A DNA stretch of 64,000 nt from Azospirillum cavernae (GTDB lineage: Bacteria > Pseudomonadota > Alphaproteobacteria > Azospirillales > Azospirillaceae): positions 761,001 to 825,000 of the forward strand of contig NZ_QYUL01000001.1 of NCBI RefSeq assembly GCF_003590795.1. Direction: 5' to 3'. Position 1 is the stretch's first letter. Every line of letters begins with the position of its first letter. The notes beneath the pieces are model-generated. The model was given only the letters and a program-made list of their open reading frames with translations, ran no database searches and was not told the DNA's origin. A program made the position numbers and the translations under genes. Below, piece by piece: positions 36,437 to 45,366 of the stretch.

Positions 36437-37906
36437 TCAAATCGCTTGGCTGTAGCGCGTGGCGTCGCCCTCGGCGAACCAGCGCGCGCGCAGTTGCCCC
36501 TTGTCGTCAACCGCCAGCGACAGCCAGCCGCGCTTGCCGATGGTCCGTCGCCCGCTTTCGGGAAATTTCGGCATGTCCAACCGATAGCCGGGCAAGGGTT
36601 CTTCGCTGTGGGCGGCCAGCCGTTCGGTGGCGTGCCGACGCAGGCCCGTCGGCGCGGGCGCGGCGAGCGACAGGCCAAGCAACTGCCACAACTCCACCCC
36701 GCCGCCGCGCAGCACCCCGCGCCCGCCCACCCCCGATCCGTTCGACAGAACGGTGATCCGGCAGCCGGTGCGGCGGGAGAAATCGGTCAAGGTCTCAATC
36801 AGGCGCGCCCACTCCGCCACATGGCTGCGGCTGCGCCATTGGTCGCTCAAGCGGCGGGTCAGGCCCGACAGGCCGGGCAGCCAGCCGCTCAGACGCTCGA
36901 TTCCCGCCGTGGCCGGGATCAGCAGTGGCGTCCCGGTCATCACGATCAGATGACGACACCCCTCGAAACGATCCAACCAACCGGGCAGCAAGGCCCAACT
37001 GCGCTCGGACAGCACGCGTCGCCGGTTGCGCTCGCTGCGCAGATCCAGGGCCAGCAGGCCGGTGTCGCCCAAATGGAATCCTTGAGTCATCGTGGCGCGG
37101 GCGGTGCCCCAGGCGCAATCAGGCGGCGACTCGATCACGGCGCCCAGTTGGAACAGCGCGTAGTTGCGCCGGGCCGCCATGAAGACGCCGCGCATCACCT
37201 TGCTCGTGGCCTCGCTGTCCGGGGCGGCGCCCCAGCCATCGGCGATGTCGGCGTCGTCCCACATCATGACCGACGGAATGCGGGCCAGAGCCTCGGCCAC
37301 GTCGGCCTGCCCCCACTGGCGCAGGTAACGGTCGAAACCGGCGTTCATCAACTCTTCGGCCATGGTGGGGGAGAAGGGATGAGCGGTCTGAACGGCGCTC
37401 GGCTCGCCCCGCCACGCGGTCAGCAGCGGCGAGGCGGCGAGCACAGCCTCGCCGTCGATCTGACCGCCGCCTTGGACCAACAAATGATAACGCTCCGTCT
37501 CATGCTGGCGCAGCAGCTCGGGCCAGAGGGGGGCCGGGGAATGGTTTTCGCCTGAAACCGGCGGCGCGGTCATTCCGGCTCCGCACACAAAGGCGATGCG
37601 CGGGTGTGAGAAGCGTCCCGGAACAACGATGCTCCAGGATGGGCCGTCGGGGAATCCATAGGCAAGGTTGCTGTCCTGCATCCCGCGCGGCACGGCGAAA
37701 TCAAAACGCCAGACATGACGGTTGCGCCAAACGGTGACGTGGCGGGGCGGAACGGGCAGGGTGACGCCCTCCACCCGCAGATCGTCCGGTTCGACCTCGC
37801 CATCCAGGATGAACAGGGCGGACAGCCACCAACGATCCCGCTGCTCGCCTCGGAAATAGAGAATTGGCCCGAGCAGGATGCTCGGCTCCGCCCGCTTGCG
37901 CGCCAT
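36437..37906 (-). CDS. PhoD-like phosphatase family protein
   Basis: A 489-residue protein of the alkaline phosphatase D superfamily. Motifs include LLGPILYFRGEQRDRWWLSALFIL at the N terminus, FVCGAGMT, NAGFDRYLRQWGQADVAEALARIPSVMMWDDADIADGWG, and TGTPLLIPATAG with ITVLSNGSG (VLSGDVH-like position). In typical PhoD members the central motif is WDDHD/E; here the histidine is an alanine, and the VLSGDVH region has lost its histidine too. The enzyme may be inactive or use a different metal site. No signal peptide is visible from the ATG at 37906, so it is probably cytoplasmic. Confidence 0.75.
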   Translation of the reverse strand: MARKRAEPSILLGPILYFRGEQRDRWWLSALFILDGEVEPDDLRVEGVTLPVPPRHVTVWRNRHVWRFDFAVPRGMQDSNLAYGFPDGPSWSIVVPGRFSHPRIAFVCGAGMTAPPVSGENHSPAPLWPELLRQHETERYHLLVQGGGQIDGEAVLAASPLLTAWRGEPSAVQTAHPFSPTMAEELMNAGFDRYLRQWGQADVAEALARIPSVMMWDDADIADGWGAAPDSEATSKVMRGVFMAARRNYALFQLGAVIESPPDCAWGTARATMTQGFHLGDTGLLALDLRSERNRRRVLSERSWALLPGWLDRFEGCRHLIVMTGTPLLIPATAGIERLSGWLPGLSGLTRRLSDQWRSRSHVAEWARLIETLTDFSRRTGCRITVLSNGSGVGGRGVLRGGGVELWQLLGLSLAAPAPTGLRRHATERLAAHSEEPLPGYRLDMPKFPESGRRTIGKRGWLSLAVDDKGQLRARWFAEGDATRYSQAI

Positions 37907-38064
37907 GCCCACCCATTTCAATCGATTCCGGTCCAGTCTGGATCCGATAACTGAACCCGCGCTGCGGCGCATTCAAAAAATGGGGAGTGGATCAACGGAG
38001 GTTGGCGACGAAACCCGCTTTGGACGCGTCCACCCTTTCGATGAAAACCATTCCGGATAAGAAA

Positions 38065-38613
38065 CTATCGTTTACAAGTATGTGCATATCCGGTTGTGAA
38101 TGGATTCCACGCGGCATTCGCAGGCGTTTCCGGCAGGCATTTTTCCAACCGCAGCGCCGTCATGCCATCCTCATAATAATCGGGATACTGGCCGAACTGG
38201 ACATAGCCGGTGCGCAGATAGAGGGCCAACGCCGCCGTGTTGTCCCGCCGAACCTCCAACCGGACCGCGCCACAACCCAGCGCCGCCGCCTCATCCTCCA
38301 ACGCGGCGAGCAGCGCGCGGGCGACGCCCAACCGGCGGCATTCGGAATGCACCGCGAAGGAGGACAACCGTCCGATGGGCGTGCGCGCGTGAACGGCGAT
38401 CTGGCCATAACCGACCACCTGACCGTCCCGCACCGCGACCATGCAGGCCCCCTTCGCCTGGGTGATGGCGTAACGGAAATGGCGCGCGGTCATCCGATCC
38501 GTCGGAAAGCTGACGGATTCGATGAGCAGCAGCGCGGGCAGATCGGAGACCACCGCGCGCCGAAACGACAGTGGTGTTGCAGCGCAGTGGACAGGAGCGA
38601 TTTCGTGACGCAT
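38065..38613 (-). CDS. GNAT-family N-acetyltransferase
   Basis: A 182-residue acetyltransferase of the GCN5 family, RimI-like. The acetyl-CoA-binding loop is LSSFAVHSECRRLGVARALLAALEDEA (R/Q-x-x-G-x-A/G pattern), with the following LGCGAVRLEVRRDNTAALALYLRTGYVQFG. The start SFRRAVVSDLPALLLIESVSF is also typical. The ATG at 38613 is a compromise; the frame is open to 38646 but no ribosome-binding site stands out at either. Its substrate, protein or small amine, cannot be told. Confidence 0.82.
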   Translation of the reverse strand: MRHEIAPVHCAATPLSFRRAVVSDLPALLLIESVSFPTDRMTARHFRYAITQAKGACMVAVRDGQVVGYGQIAVHARTPIGRLSSFAVHSECRRLGVARALLAALEDEAAALGCGAVRLEVRRDNTAALALYLRTGYVQFGQYPDYYEDGMTALRLEKCLPETPANAAWNPFTTGYAHTCKR

Positions 38614-38795
38614 CGTTGTAAGGTCGAAAACGGGAAGCGGTCGCAACCTTACTCCCTTTGCGTCAGAGGGGAAGCGTTGCCGCGTCTGGTTTCGGAAAGC
38701 TTTGCTTAACCAACTCCGCTCACTCTTCCACCGTCAAGGAGCGTCGTCCCGCAGCCGTTCGCTCCGGTTGGCCTTTCAACGCAGAAAGTCAAGAC

Positions 38796-41294
38796 ATGGA
38801 CGCTCGGTACAAATCCCGTGACATCGAACGCCGCAGTCTGGATGTCGACAGCCTGAAGCGGTCGTTCCTGGAATGGCTGGTCTATTCGGTCGGCAAGGAC
38901 GCCCGCGCCGCCACCCGGCGCGATTGGTTCCACACCGTCGCCCTGGCGGTGCGCGACCGCGTCGTCGACCGCTGGATGGACACGACCCGCAGTTATTATC
39001 ACGAGGACGCCAAGCGCGTATATTATCTTTCTCTTGAATTCCTGATCGGTCGCCTGCTGACCAACAGCCTGTCCAATCTGGGCATCATGGACGAATGCCG
39101 TCAGGCGCTCGACCGGCTGGGTCTGTCGATGGACGACGTGGTCGATTCCGAGCCGGACGCCGCGCTGGGCAACGGCGGCCTTGGCCGTCTGGCCGCCTGC
39201 TTCCTCGATAGCATGGCCTCGCAAGGTCTGCCGGGCTACGGCTATGGCATCCGCTATGAGTTCGGCTTGTTCGAGCAGCGTTTTGAAAATGGCTGGCAGG
39301 TCGAGCATCCCGAGCAATGGCTGCAATTCGGCAACCCGTGGGAGTTCGCCCGGCCTGAGGTGCTCTATCCGGTCCAGTTCTATGGCCGGGTCGAGGAGTT
39401 CCGCGACAGCGTCGGCGAACGCGCTTATCGCTGGGTGGATTCCGAACGCGTGTTGGCGATGGCCTATGACACCCCGGTGGTCGGCTATGGCGGCGACACC
39501 ATCAACACGCTGCGCCTGTGGTCGGCGCGCGCCACCAGCGACTTCAATTTCGGGCACTTCAACGAAGGCGCCTATATGAAGGCTGTGGAGCAAAAGATCC
39601 TGTCGGAGAATCTCAGCCGCGTCCTCTACCCCAACGACGCGACGGAGATCGGCAAGGAGCTGCGCTTCAAGCAGGAGTATTTCTTCACCTCCGCCTCGTT
39701 GCAGGACATCCTGCGCCGCTATCTGCAACACCACACCAGCTTTGACAATCTGCCCAACAAGGCGGCGATCCAGCTCAACGACACCCATCCGGCCATCGGC
39801 ATCGCCGAGTTGATGCGGCTGTTGATCGACCAGCATGGGCTGCGGTGGGAAAAGGCTTGGGAAATCACCCAGGCGACCTTCGCCTACACCAACCACACCC
39901 TGTTGCCCGAGGCGCTGGAAGCTTGGCCGGTGCGCATGGTGGAGCGGATTTTGCCGCGCCACATGCAGATCATCTATGAAATCAACGCCAAATTCCTCAC
40001 CCGTTCCAAGGCGAAGGCGGCGGGCGACAACGCGCGGCTGTCGCATCTGTCGCTGATCGACGAACGCGGCGACCGCCGGGTGCGCATGGGCAATCTCGCT
40101 TTCCTTGGCTCGCACAAGGTCAACGGCGTGTCGGCCCTGCACACGGAGCTGATGAAAGAGACGGTCTTCGCCGATTTCCACGCGGAATTCCCCGACCGCA
40201 TCACCAACAAGACCAACGGCATCACGCCGCGCCGCTGGTTGAAGCAGGCCAACCCGGCCCTGTCGGAGCTGATCTCCTCGCGCATCGGCGAGGGCTGGAT
40301 TTCCGATCTCGGCCAGATCGCGGCGCTGAAGGAGAAGGCCGACGACGTGGTGTTCCGCGAGGAATTCCGCCGGGCCAAGCGCAAGAACAAGAAGCGTCTG
40401 GCCGCCTACATCGCCCGTCAGACCGGCGAAGAGGTGCAGATCGACAGCATCTTCGACGTGCAGGTCAAGCGCATGCACGAATACAAGCGCCAGCTTTTGA
40501 ACGTGCTGCACACGGTGGCGCTCTACAACGAGATGCGCGACAACCCGACCGTTTCGTGGGTGCCCGTCACCAAGATCTTCGCAGGCAAGGCGGCGCCGTC
40601 CTATCACATGGCGAAGCTCATCATCAAACTCATCAACGACGTGGCCAAGGTGGTGAACCATGACCCGTCGGTGCACGACAATTTGAAGGTGGTCTATCTG
40701 CCCAACTACAACGTCACCGCCGCCGAAATCATCATCCCGGCGGCTGACATTTCCGAACAGATCTCCACCGCCGGGATGGAGGCGTCGGGCACCGGCAACA
40801 TGAAGCTGGCCCTGAACGGCGCGCTGACCATCGGCACGCTGGACGGCGCCAACGTCGAAATCCGCGAGCAGGTCGGCGCCGACAACATCTTCATCTTCGG
40901 CCTGACCGCCGAAGAGGTGAATGATTTGCGGGCCAACGGCGGCTTTAACCCGCGCGAGGTGATCGCGTCGAATCCCGCTTTGAAGCGGGCGTTGGACATG
41001 ATCGCGACCGGGGCCTTCTCGCCGGACGACCGCAACCGCTACCAGCCGATCCTTCAGGCGTTGACCGACGGCGGCGACCATTTCCTGGTGACGGCGGACT
41101 TCGCCGATTATTGCCGGGCGCAGGACGCGGCGATGCAGCTCTACCGCGATTCCGAGGAATGGACCCGCAAGGCCATCATCAACACCGCCAGCATGGGGTG
41201 GTTCTCGTCCGACCGCACGGTCAACGAGTACGCGACGGAGATCTGGGACGTTCACCCGGTGAAGCCGACCCATGACGGCGAAGGCTTCCGGTAA
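38796..41294 (+). CDS. glgP: Glycogen/starch/alpha-glucan phosphorylase
   Basis: Releases glucose 1-phosphate from alpha-1,4-glucans with pyridoxal phosphate. The 832-residue sequence has the N-terminal YYLSLEFLIGRLLTNSLSNLG, DAALGNGGLGRLAACFLDSMA, and the active-site and cofactor regions DVQVKRMHEYKRQLLNVLHT and EASGTGNMKLALNGALTIGTLDGANVEI, where the lysine of GNMK binds the cofactor. The ATG at 38796 is weakly served for ribosome binding but gives the normal family N terminus. No other glycogen genes are nearby. A GC-rich hairpin follows. Confidence 0.97.
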   Translation: MDARYKSRDIERRSLDVDSLKRSFLEWLVYSVGKDARAATRRDWFHTVALAVRDRVVDRWMDTTRSYYHEDAKRVYYLSLEFLIGRLLTNSLSNLGIMDECRQALDRLGLSMDDVVDSEPDAALGNGGLGRLAACFLDSMASQGLPGYGYGIRYEFGLFEQRFENGWQVEHPEQWLQFGNPWEFARPEVLYPVQFYGRVEEFRDSVGERAYRWVDSERVLAMAYDTPVVGYGGDTINTLRLWSARATSDFNFGHFNEGAYMKAVEQKILSENLSRVLYPNDATEIGKELRFKQEYFFTSASLQDILRRYLQHHTSFDNLPNKAAIQLNDTHPAIGIAELMRLLIDQHGLRWEKAWEITQATFAYTNHTLLPEALEAWPVRMVERILPRHMQIIYEINAKFLTRSKAKAAGDNARLSHLSLIDERGDRRVRMGNLAFLGSHKVNGVSALHTELMKETVFADFHAEFPDRITNKTNGITPRRWLKQANPALSELISSRIGEGWISDLGQIAALKEKADDVVFREEFRRAKRKNKKRLAAYIARQTGEEVQIDSIFDVQVKRMHEYKRQLLNVLHTVALYNEMRDNPTVSWVPVTKIFAGKAAPSYHMAKLIIKLINDVAKVVNHDPSVHDNLKVVYLPNYNVTAAEIIIPAADISEQISTAGMEASGTGNMKLALNGALTIGTLDGANVEIREQVGADNIFIFGLTAEEVNDLRANGGFNPREVIASNPALKRALDMIATGAFSPDDRNRYQPILQALTDGGDHFLVTADFADYCRAQDAAMQLYRDSEEWTRKAIINTASMGWFSSDRTVNEYATEIWDVHPVKPTHDGEGFR

Positions 41295-41306
41295 AATTGA
41301 CACAAT

Positions 41307-41342
41307 GGAACGCGCGGGCGCTTTACAAGCCCCGCGCGTTCC
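41307..41342 (+). terminator. Hairpin after glgP
   Basis: GGAACGCGCGGG pairs with CCCGCGCGTTCC (12 bp, 12-nt loop), 13 nt after the stop. The T-run is poor (GTTATG), so termination may be partial. Confidence 0.6.
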
Positions 41343-41359
41343 GTTATGAAAACGCCATC

Positions 41360-41437
41360 ATGATCCGCATCGCGACCACCACCATGACTACGAAAAAAGC
41401 GACTCGCTTCGGCGGGCTGCCTCGTGGCATGAGCTGA
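41360..41437 (+). CDS. Putative leader peptide upstream of asd (25 residues)
   Basis: A short open frame from an ATG at 41360 to a TGA at 41435-41437. It begins [15 protein letters not shown]: in the first 15 codons there are six Thr, two Ile, two Met and two Lys, all products of the pathway opened by aspartate-semialdehyde dehydrogenase, whose gene starts 116 bp later. This is the composition expected of an attenuator leader such as thrL. The end of the frame (codons 20-23) forms one arm of a hairpin that competes with a terminator-like stem downstream. No good ribosome-binding site is visible, which is the main weakness. Confidence 0.5.
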   Translation: MIRIATTTMTTKKATRFGGLPRGMS

Positions 41438-41500
41438 TCGGTTCGACCAGCGTTTCACCCACGAGCAGGCCCCGCCGGACACGGACGGGGCCTCGTCGTA
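41414..41500 (+). promoter_or_regulatory. Putative transcription attenuator of asd
   Basis: Two exclusive stems are possible. Antiterminator: CTGC-C-TCGTGG (41417-41427, inside the leader frame) pairs with CCACGAGCAG (41459-41468). Terminator-like stem: AGGCCCCGCCG (41467-41477) pairs with CGGACGGGGCCT (41482-41493, one bulge) with loop GACA. A ribosome finishing the leader would cover the first arm and allow the terminator; a ribosome stalled at the Thr codons would leave it free. A small hairpin GCTGATCG / CGACCAGC sits between. No T-run follows the second stem. Confidence 0.45.
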
Positions 41501-41553
41501 TCTGGGGTCTGCGGTCCGGTCCAAACAGGACAGATGAAGGACGGAACCCCGAG

Positions 41554-42588
<1,035 letters not shown>

Positions 42589-42717
42589 GACGGTCTAGCC
42601 TCTGGAAACCGGGGCCGTCGCCTGCTATGTAGTGCGCAAGGGCCGATGGGCGCGTTCCGCCTGTCGGCCCTTTTCGCTGTTCGCTTCGTTTTTTCGCTTC
42701 AGTCACGGGAATCGCGC

Positions 42718-44325
42718 ATGTCCGAGCTTCAGGACGCTGTTTCCCGGCGTCGGACCTTCGCCATCATCGCGCACCCCGACGCCGGCAAAACCACCCTCAC
42801 CGAAAAACTGCTGCTGTTCGGCGGCGCCATCCAGATGGCGGGCGCGGTGAAGGCGCGCGGCGAACAACGCCGCGCCAAGTCCGACTGGATGAAGGTGGAG
42901 CGCGAGCGCGGAATTTCCGTGACCGCCTCGGTCATGACCTTCGACTATGACGGGCGCACCTTCAATCTGCTCGACACGCCGGGCCACGAGGATTTCTCGG
43001 AGGACACCTACCGGACGCTGACCGCCGTGGACAGCGCCGTGATGGTGATCGACGGGGCGAAGGGCATCGAAACCCAGACGCTGAAGCTGTTCGAGGTCTG
43101 CCGTCTGCGCGACGTGCCGATCATCACCTTCTGCAACAAGATGGACCGCGAGGCCCGCGACCCGTTCGAGCTGATTTCGGAAATCGAAAGCGCCTTGGCG
43201 CTGGAGGTGACTCCGGCGAGCTGGCCCATCGGCATGGGCCGCGATTTCCTGGGTTGCTACGACCTGATCCGCGACCGGCTGATCCTGATGGACCGCAGCA
43301 AGGGCGACGAGATCGACGACGGCATCGAATGCAACGGCCTGGACGATCCGCGTTTGGACGAGCTTCTGCCCGCCCACGCCGCCGCCAAGCTGCGGGAAGA
43401 GGTGGAGATGGCGCGCGGCCTGATGCCGCCCTTCGATCTGGAATCCTACCGCGCCGGTCACTTGACGCCGATCTATTTCGGTTCGGCGATCAACAATTTC
43501 GGCGTGCGCGAGCTGCTGGCCGGTCTGGCGGAAAACGCCCCGCCGCCGCGCCCGCAGCCTGCCGACCCGCGCGTGGTCCAGCCCGACGAAGACAAGGTGA
43601 CGGGCTTCGTGTTCAAGGTTCAGGCCAACATGGACCCGAACCATCGCGACCGCATCGCCTTCGTCCGCATCTGCTCGGGCCGTTACAAGCGCGGGGCCAA
43701 GCTGAAGCACATCCGTTCCGGCAAGCTGATGGCGGTCAACAACGCGGTGCTGTTTCTGGCCCGTGACCGCGAGGTGGCGGAAGAGGCGTGGCCCGGCGAC
43801 ATCATGGGCATTCCCAACCATGGCACTTTGCGCATTGGCGACACGCTGACCGAGGGCGAGGATCTGCGCTTCACCGGCGTTCCCAGCTTCGCGCCGGAAC
43901 TGTTGCAGCGCGTCCGCCCGGAAGATCCGATGCGGATCAAGCATCTGCGCAAGGCGCTGGAGCATTTCGCCGAAGAGGGCGCGTCCCAGGTCTTCAAGCC
44001 GCTGACCGGAGCCGATTGGGTGGTCGGCGTCGTTGGTCAACTCCAGTTTGAAGTGCTAGCCGCGCGCATCGAGGCCGAATACAGCATCTCCGCCCGCTTC
44101 GAGGGCGCCGGGCTGGACGCGGCGCGTTGGGTCGAGAGCGACGACGAAGAGCAGTTGAAGAGGTTCATCGACCTGAATCGTTCGGCCTTGGCCGAGGATC
44201 ACGACGGCGCGCTGGTCTTCCTCGCCCGCAACGCGTGGCACATGAACCGCACGCAGGAGGATTTCCCGGCGTTGCGTTTCCTGAAGACGCGCGAGCAGAA
44301 TAAGAAGGTTCACACCGGGGCGTGA
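42718..44325 (+). CDS. prfC: Peptide chain release factor 3
   Basis: A translational GTPase, 535 residues, that removes RF1 and RF2 from the ribosome after peptide release. G motifs are FAIIAHPDAGKTTLTEKLLLFGG, LLDTPGHEDFSEDTYRTL and FCNKMDREARDP; the family-specific VKARGEQRRAKSDWMKVERERGISVTASVM is intact. The C-terminal part ends AWHMNRTQEDFPALRFLKTREQNKKVHTGA. The ATG at 42718 gives the normal family start; the frame is open to 42646 without resemblance. RF3 is patchily distributed in alphaproteobacteria. A terminator shared with the converging transglutaminase gene follows. Confidence 0.97.
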   Translation: MSELQDAVSRRRTFAIIAHPDAGKTTLTEKLLLFGGAIQMAGAVKARGEQRRAKSDWMKVERERGISVTASVMTFDYDGRTFNLLDTPGHEDFSEDTYRTLTAVDSAVMVIDGAKGIETQTLKLFEVCRLRDVPIITFCNKMDREARDPFELISEIESALALEVTPASWPIGMGRDFLGCYDLIRDRLILMDRSKGDEIDDGIECNGLDDPRLDELLPAHAAAKLREEVEMARGLMPPFDLESYRAGHLTPIYFGSAINNFGVRELLAGLAENAPPPRPQPADPRVVQPDEDKVTGFVFKVQANMDPNHRDRIAFVRICSGRYKRGAKLKHIRSGKLMAVNNAVLFLARDREVAEEAWPGDIMGIPNHGTLRIGDTLTEGEDLRFTGVPSFAPELLQRVRPEDPMRIKHLRKALEHFAEEGASQVFKPLTGADWVVGVVGQLQFEVLAARIEAEYSISARFEGAGLDAARWVESDDEEQLKRFIDLNRSALAEDHDGALVFLARNAWHMNRTQEDFPALRFLKTREQNKKVHTGA

Positions 44326-44357
44326 TTGGCGTTCATTCGTCCGTTTGACGGAAAGCA

Positions 44358-44393
44358 AAAGGCCCCGCCGATGCGACCATCGGCGGGGCCTTT
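44358..44393. terminator. Bidirectional terminator after prfC
   Basis: AAAGGCCCCGCCGATG and CATCGGCGGGGCCTTT form a perfect 16-bp stem with loop CGAC between the stops of prfC and the transglutaminase-like gene. Confidence 0.9.
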
Positions 44394-44418
44394 GTCTGCG
44401 CGGATTCGCGCCAAACTC

Positions 44419-45366
44419 TCAGCCTTCAATCGGTTCCACATCGACGCTGACGCTCAGGCCATGACCGGCCCCGCCGACCAGGATGCCGCGCGCCGGACTG
44501 ACGTCGTCGTAATCGCGACCCCACGCCACGGTGATGAAATCGCGGTTGGCGACGCAGGCGTTGGTTGGGCAGACGTCGAGCCAACCCGCCGCGCCGCACC
44601 AAACCGAGGCCCAGGCGTGGCTGACGTCGGAGCCGACCAGACGTTCGCGACCGGGGGGCGGCAAAGTGCGCAGATAGCCCGACACATAGCGGGCGGGCAG
44701 GCCGACGGCGCGGAAACAGCCGATGATGACGTGGGCGAAATCCTGACACACGCCGCGCCGCTTGCGCATCACCTCGGCGATCGGCGTGGACACGGTGGTC
44801 GCCGTTGGGTCGAAGGCGAATTCATCATTCATTCGAATCGTCAGATCAATCGCCGCCGCCGCCACCGGACGACCAGGCGTGAAGGAGGCGCGGGCGTAGT
44901 TCAACAGCTCCGGGCTGGAGGCGACGAGCGCGCTGTCGAAGCAATATTGAGTGATCTCCGCCCCATCCTCCGGGCCGGACAGGGCGCGCAAACCGTCGCG
45001 CACTTGTTCCCATGGGGTGGTCTCGTCAGCGTCCAGCGTGGGTGCGTCAAAGACCTCGACCTCGCTCTCGGCGATGACGGTGAAGCTGCGGTGCGGCTCC
45101 TGCACCGCCACATAGGTGACGGTGTTGCCGAAATAATCCACCCGGTCGCTGCGCACGGCGGGCGTCGGCTCCACCGTCAACAGGCTGCGGCGAACCCGCT
45201 GGCGCGGGTGTGGGCGCGCGGCCAAATGCAGCAGATGGTGAGAGACCGGCACGTCTTCGCCATAGTCATAAGCCGTGGCGTGGCGCACGCGGTAGCGCAC
45301 CGAGGCTGGCTCGTCCGAGACCGGAGGTTGGGTCATGTCGGTTTCAGGCTGATCGGGCGAAGGCAT
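44419..45366 (-). CDS. Transglutaminase-like protein with bacterial N-terminal domain
   Basis: A 315-residue protein with the bacterial transglutaminase-like N-terminal region (VRYRVRHATAYDYGEDVPVSHHLLHLAARPHPRQR) and a transglutaminase-fold catalytic core: Cys in KRRGVCQDFAHVIIGCFRAVGLPARYVSGY, His in GSDVSHAWASVWC and Asp in WLDVCPTNAC. No signal peptide, so cytoplasmic. It is the last gene of a minus-strand group and overlaps the ATP-grasp/alpha-E gene by 23 nt if started at 45366; an ATG at 45336 would leave no overlap. In many genomes this family travels with the same two partners found here. The reaction is unknown: either peptide bond cleavage or formation. Confidence 0.88.
   Translation of the reverse strand: MPSPDQPETDMTQPPVSDEPASVRYRVRHATAYDYGEDVPVSHHLLHLAARPHPRQRVRRSLLTVEPTPAVRSDRVDYFGNTVTYVAVQEPHRSFTVIAESEVEVFDAPTLDADETTPWEQVRDGLRALSGPEDGAEITQYCFDSALVASSPELLNYARASFTPGRPVAAAAIDLTIRMNDEFAFDPTATTVSTPIAEVMRKRRGVCQDFAHVIIGCFRAVGLPARYVSGYLRTLPPPGRERLVGSDVSHAWASVWCGAAGWLDVCPTNACVANRDFITVAWGRDYDDVSPARGILVGGAGHGLSVSVDVEPIEG

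Noticed and set aside
38706..41303. An 865-residue open frame on the minus strand opposite glgP
   Set aside because: It mirrors glgP, whose plus-strand product is a perfect family match. Long antisense frames are expected in GC-rich DNA with strong third-position bias.
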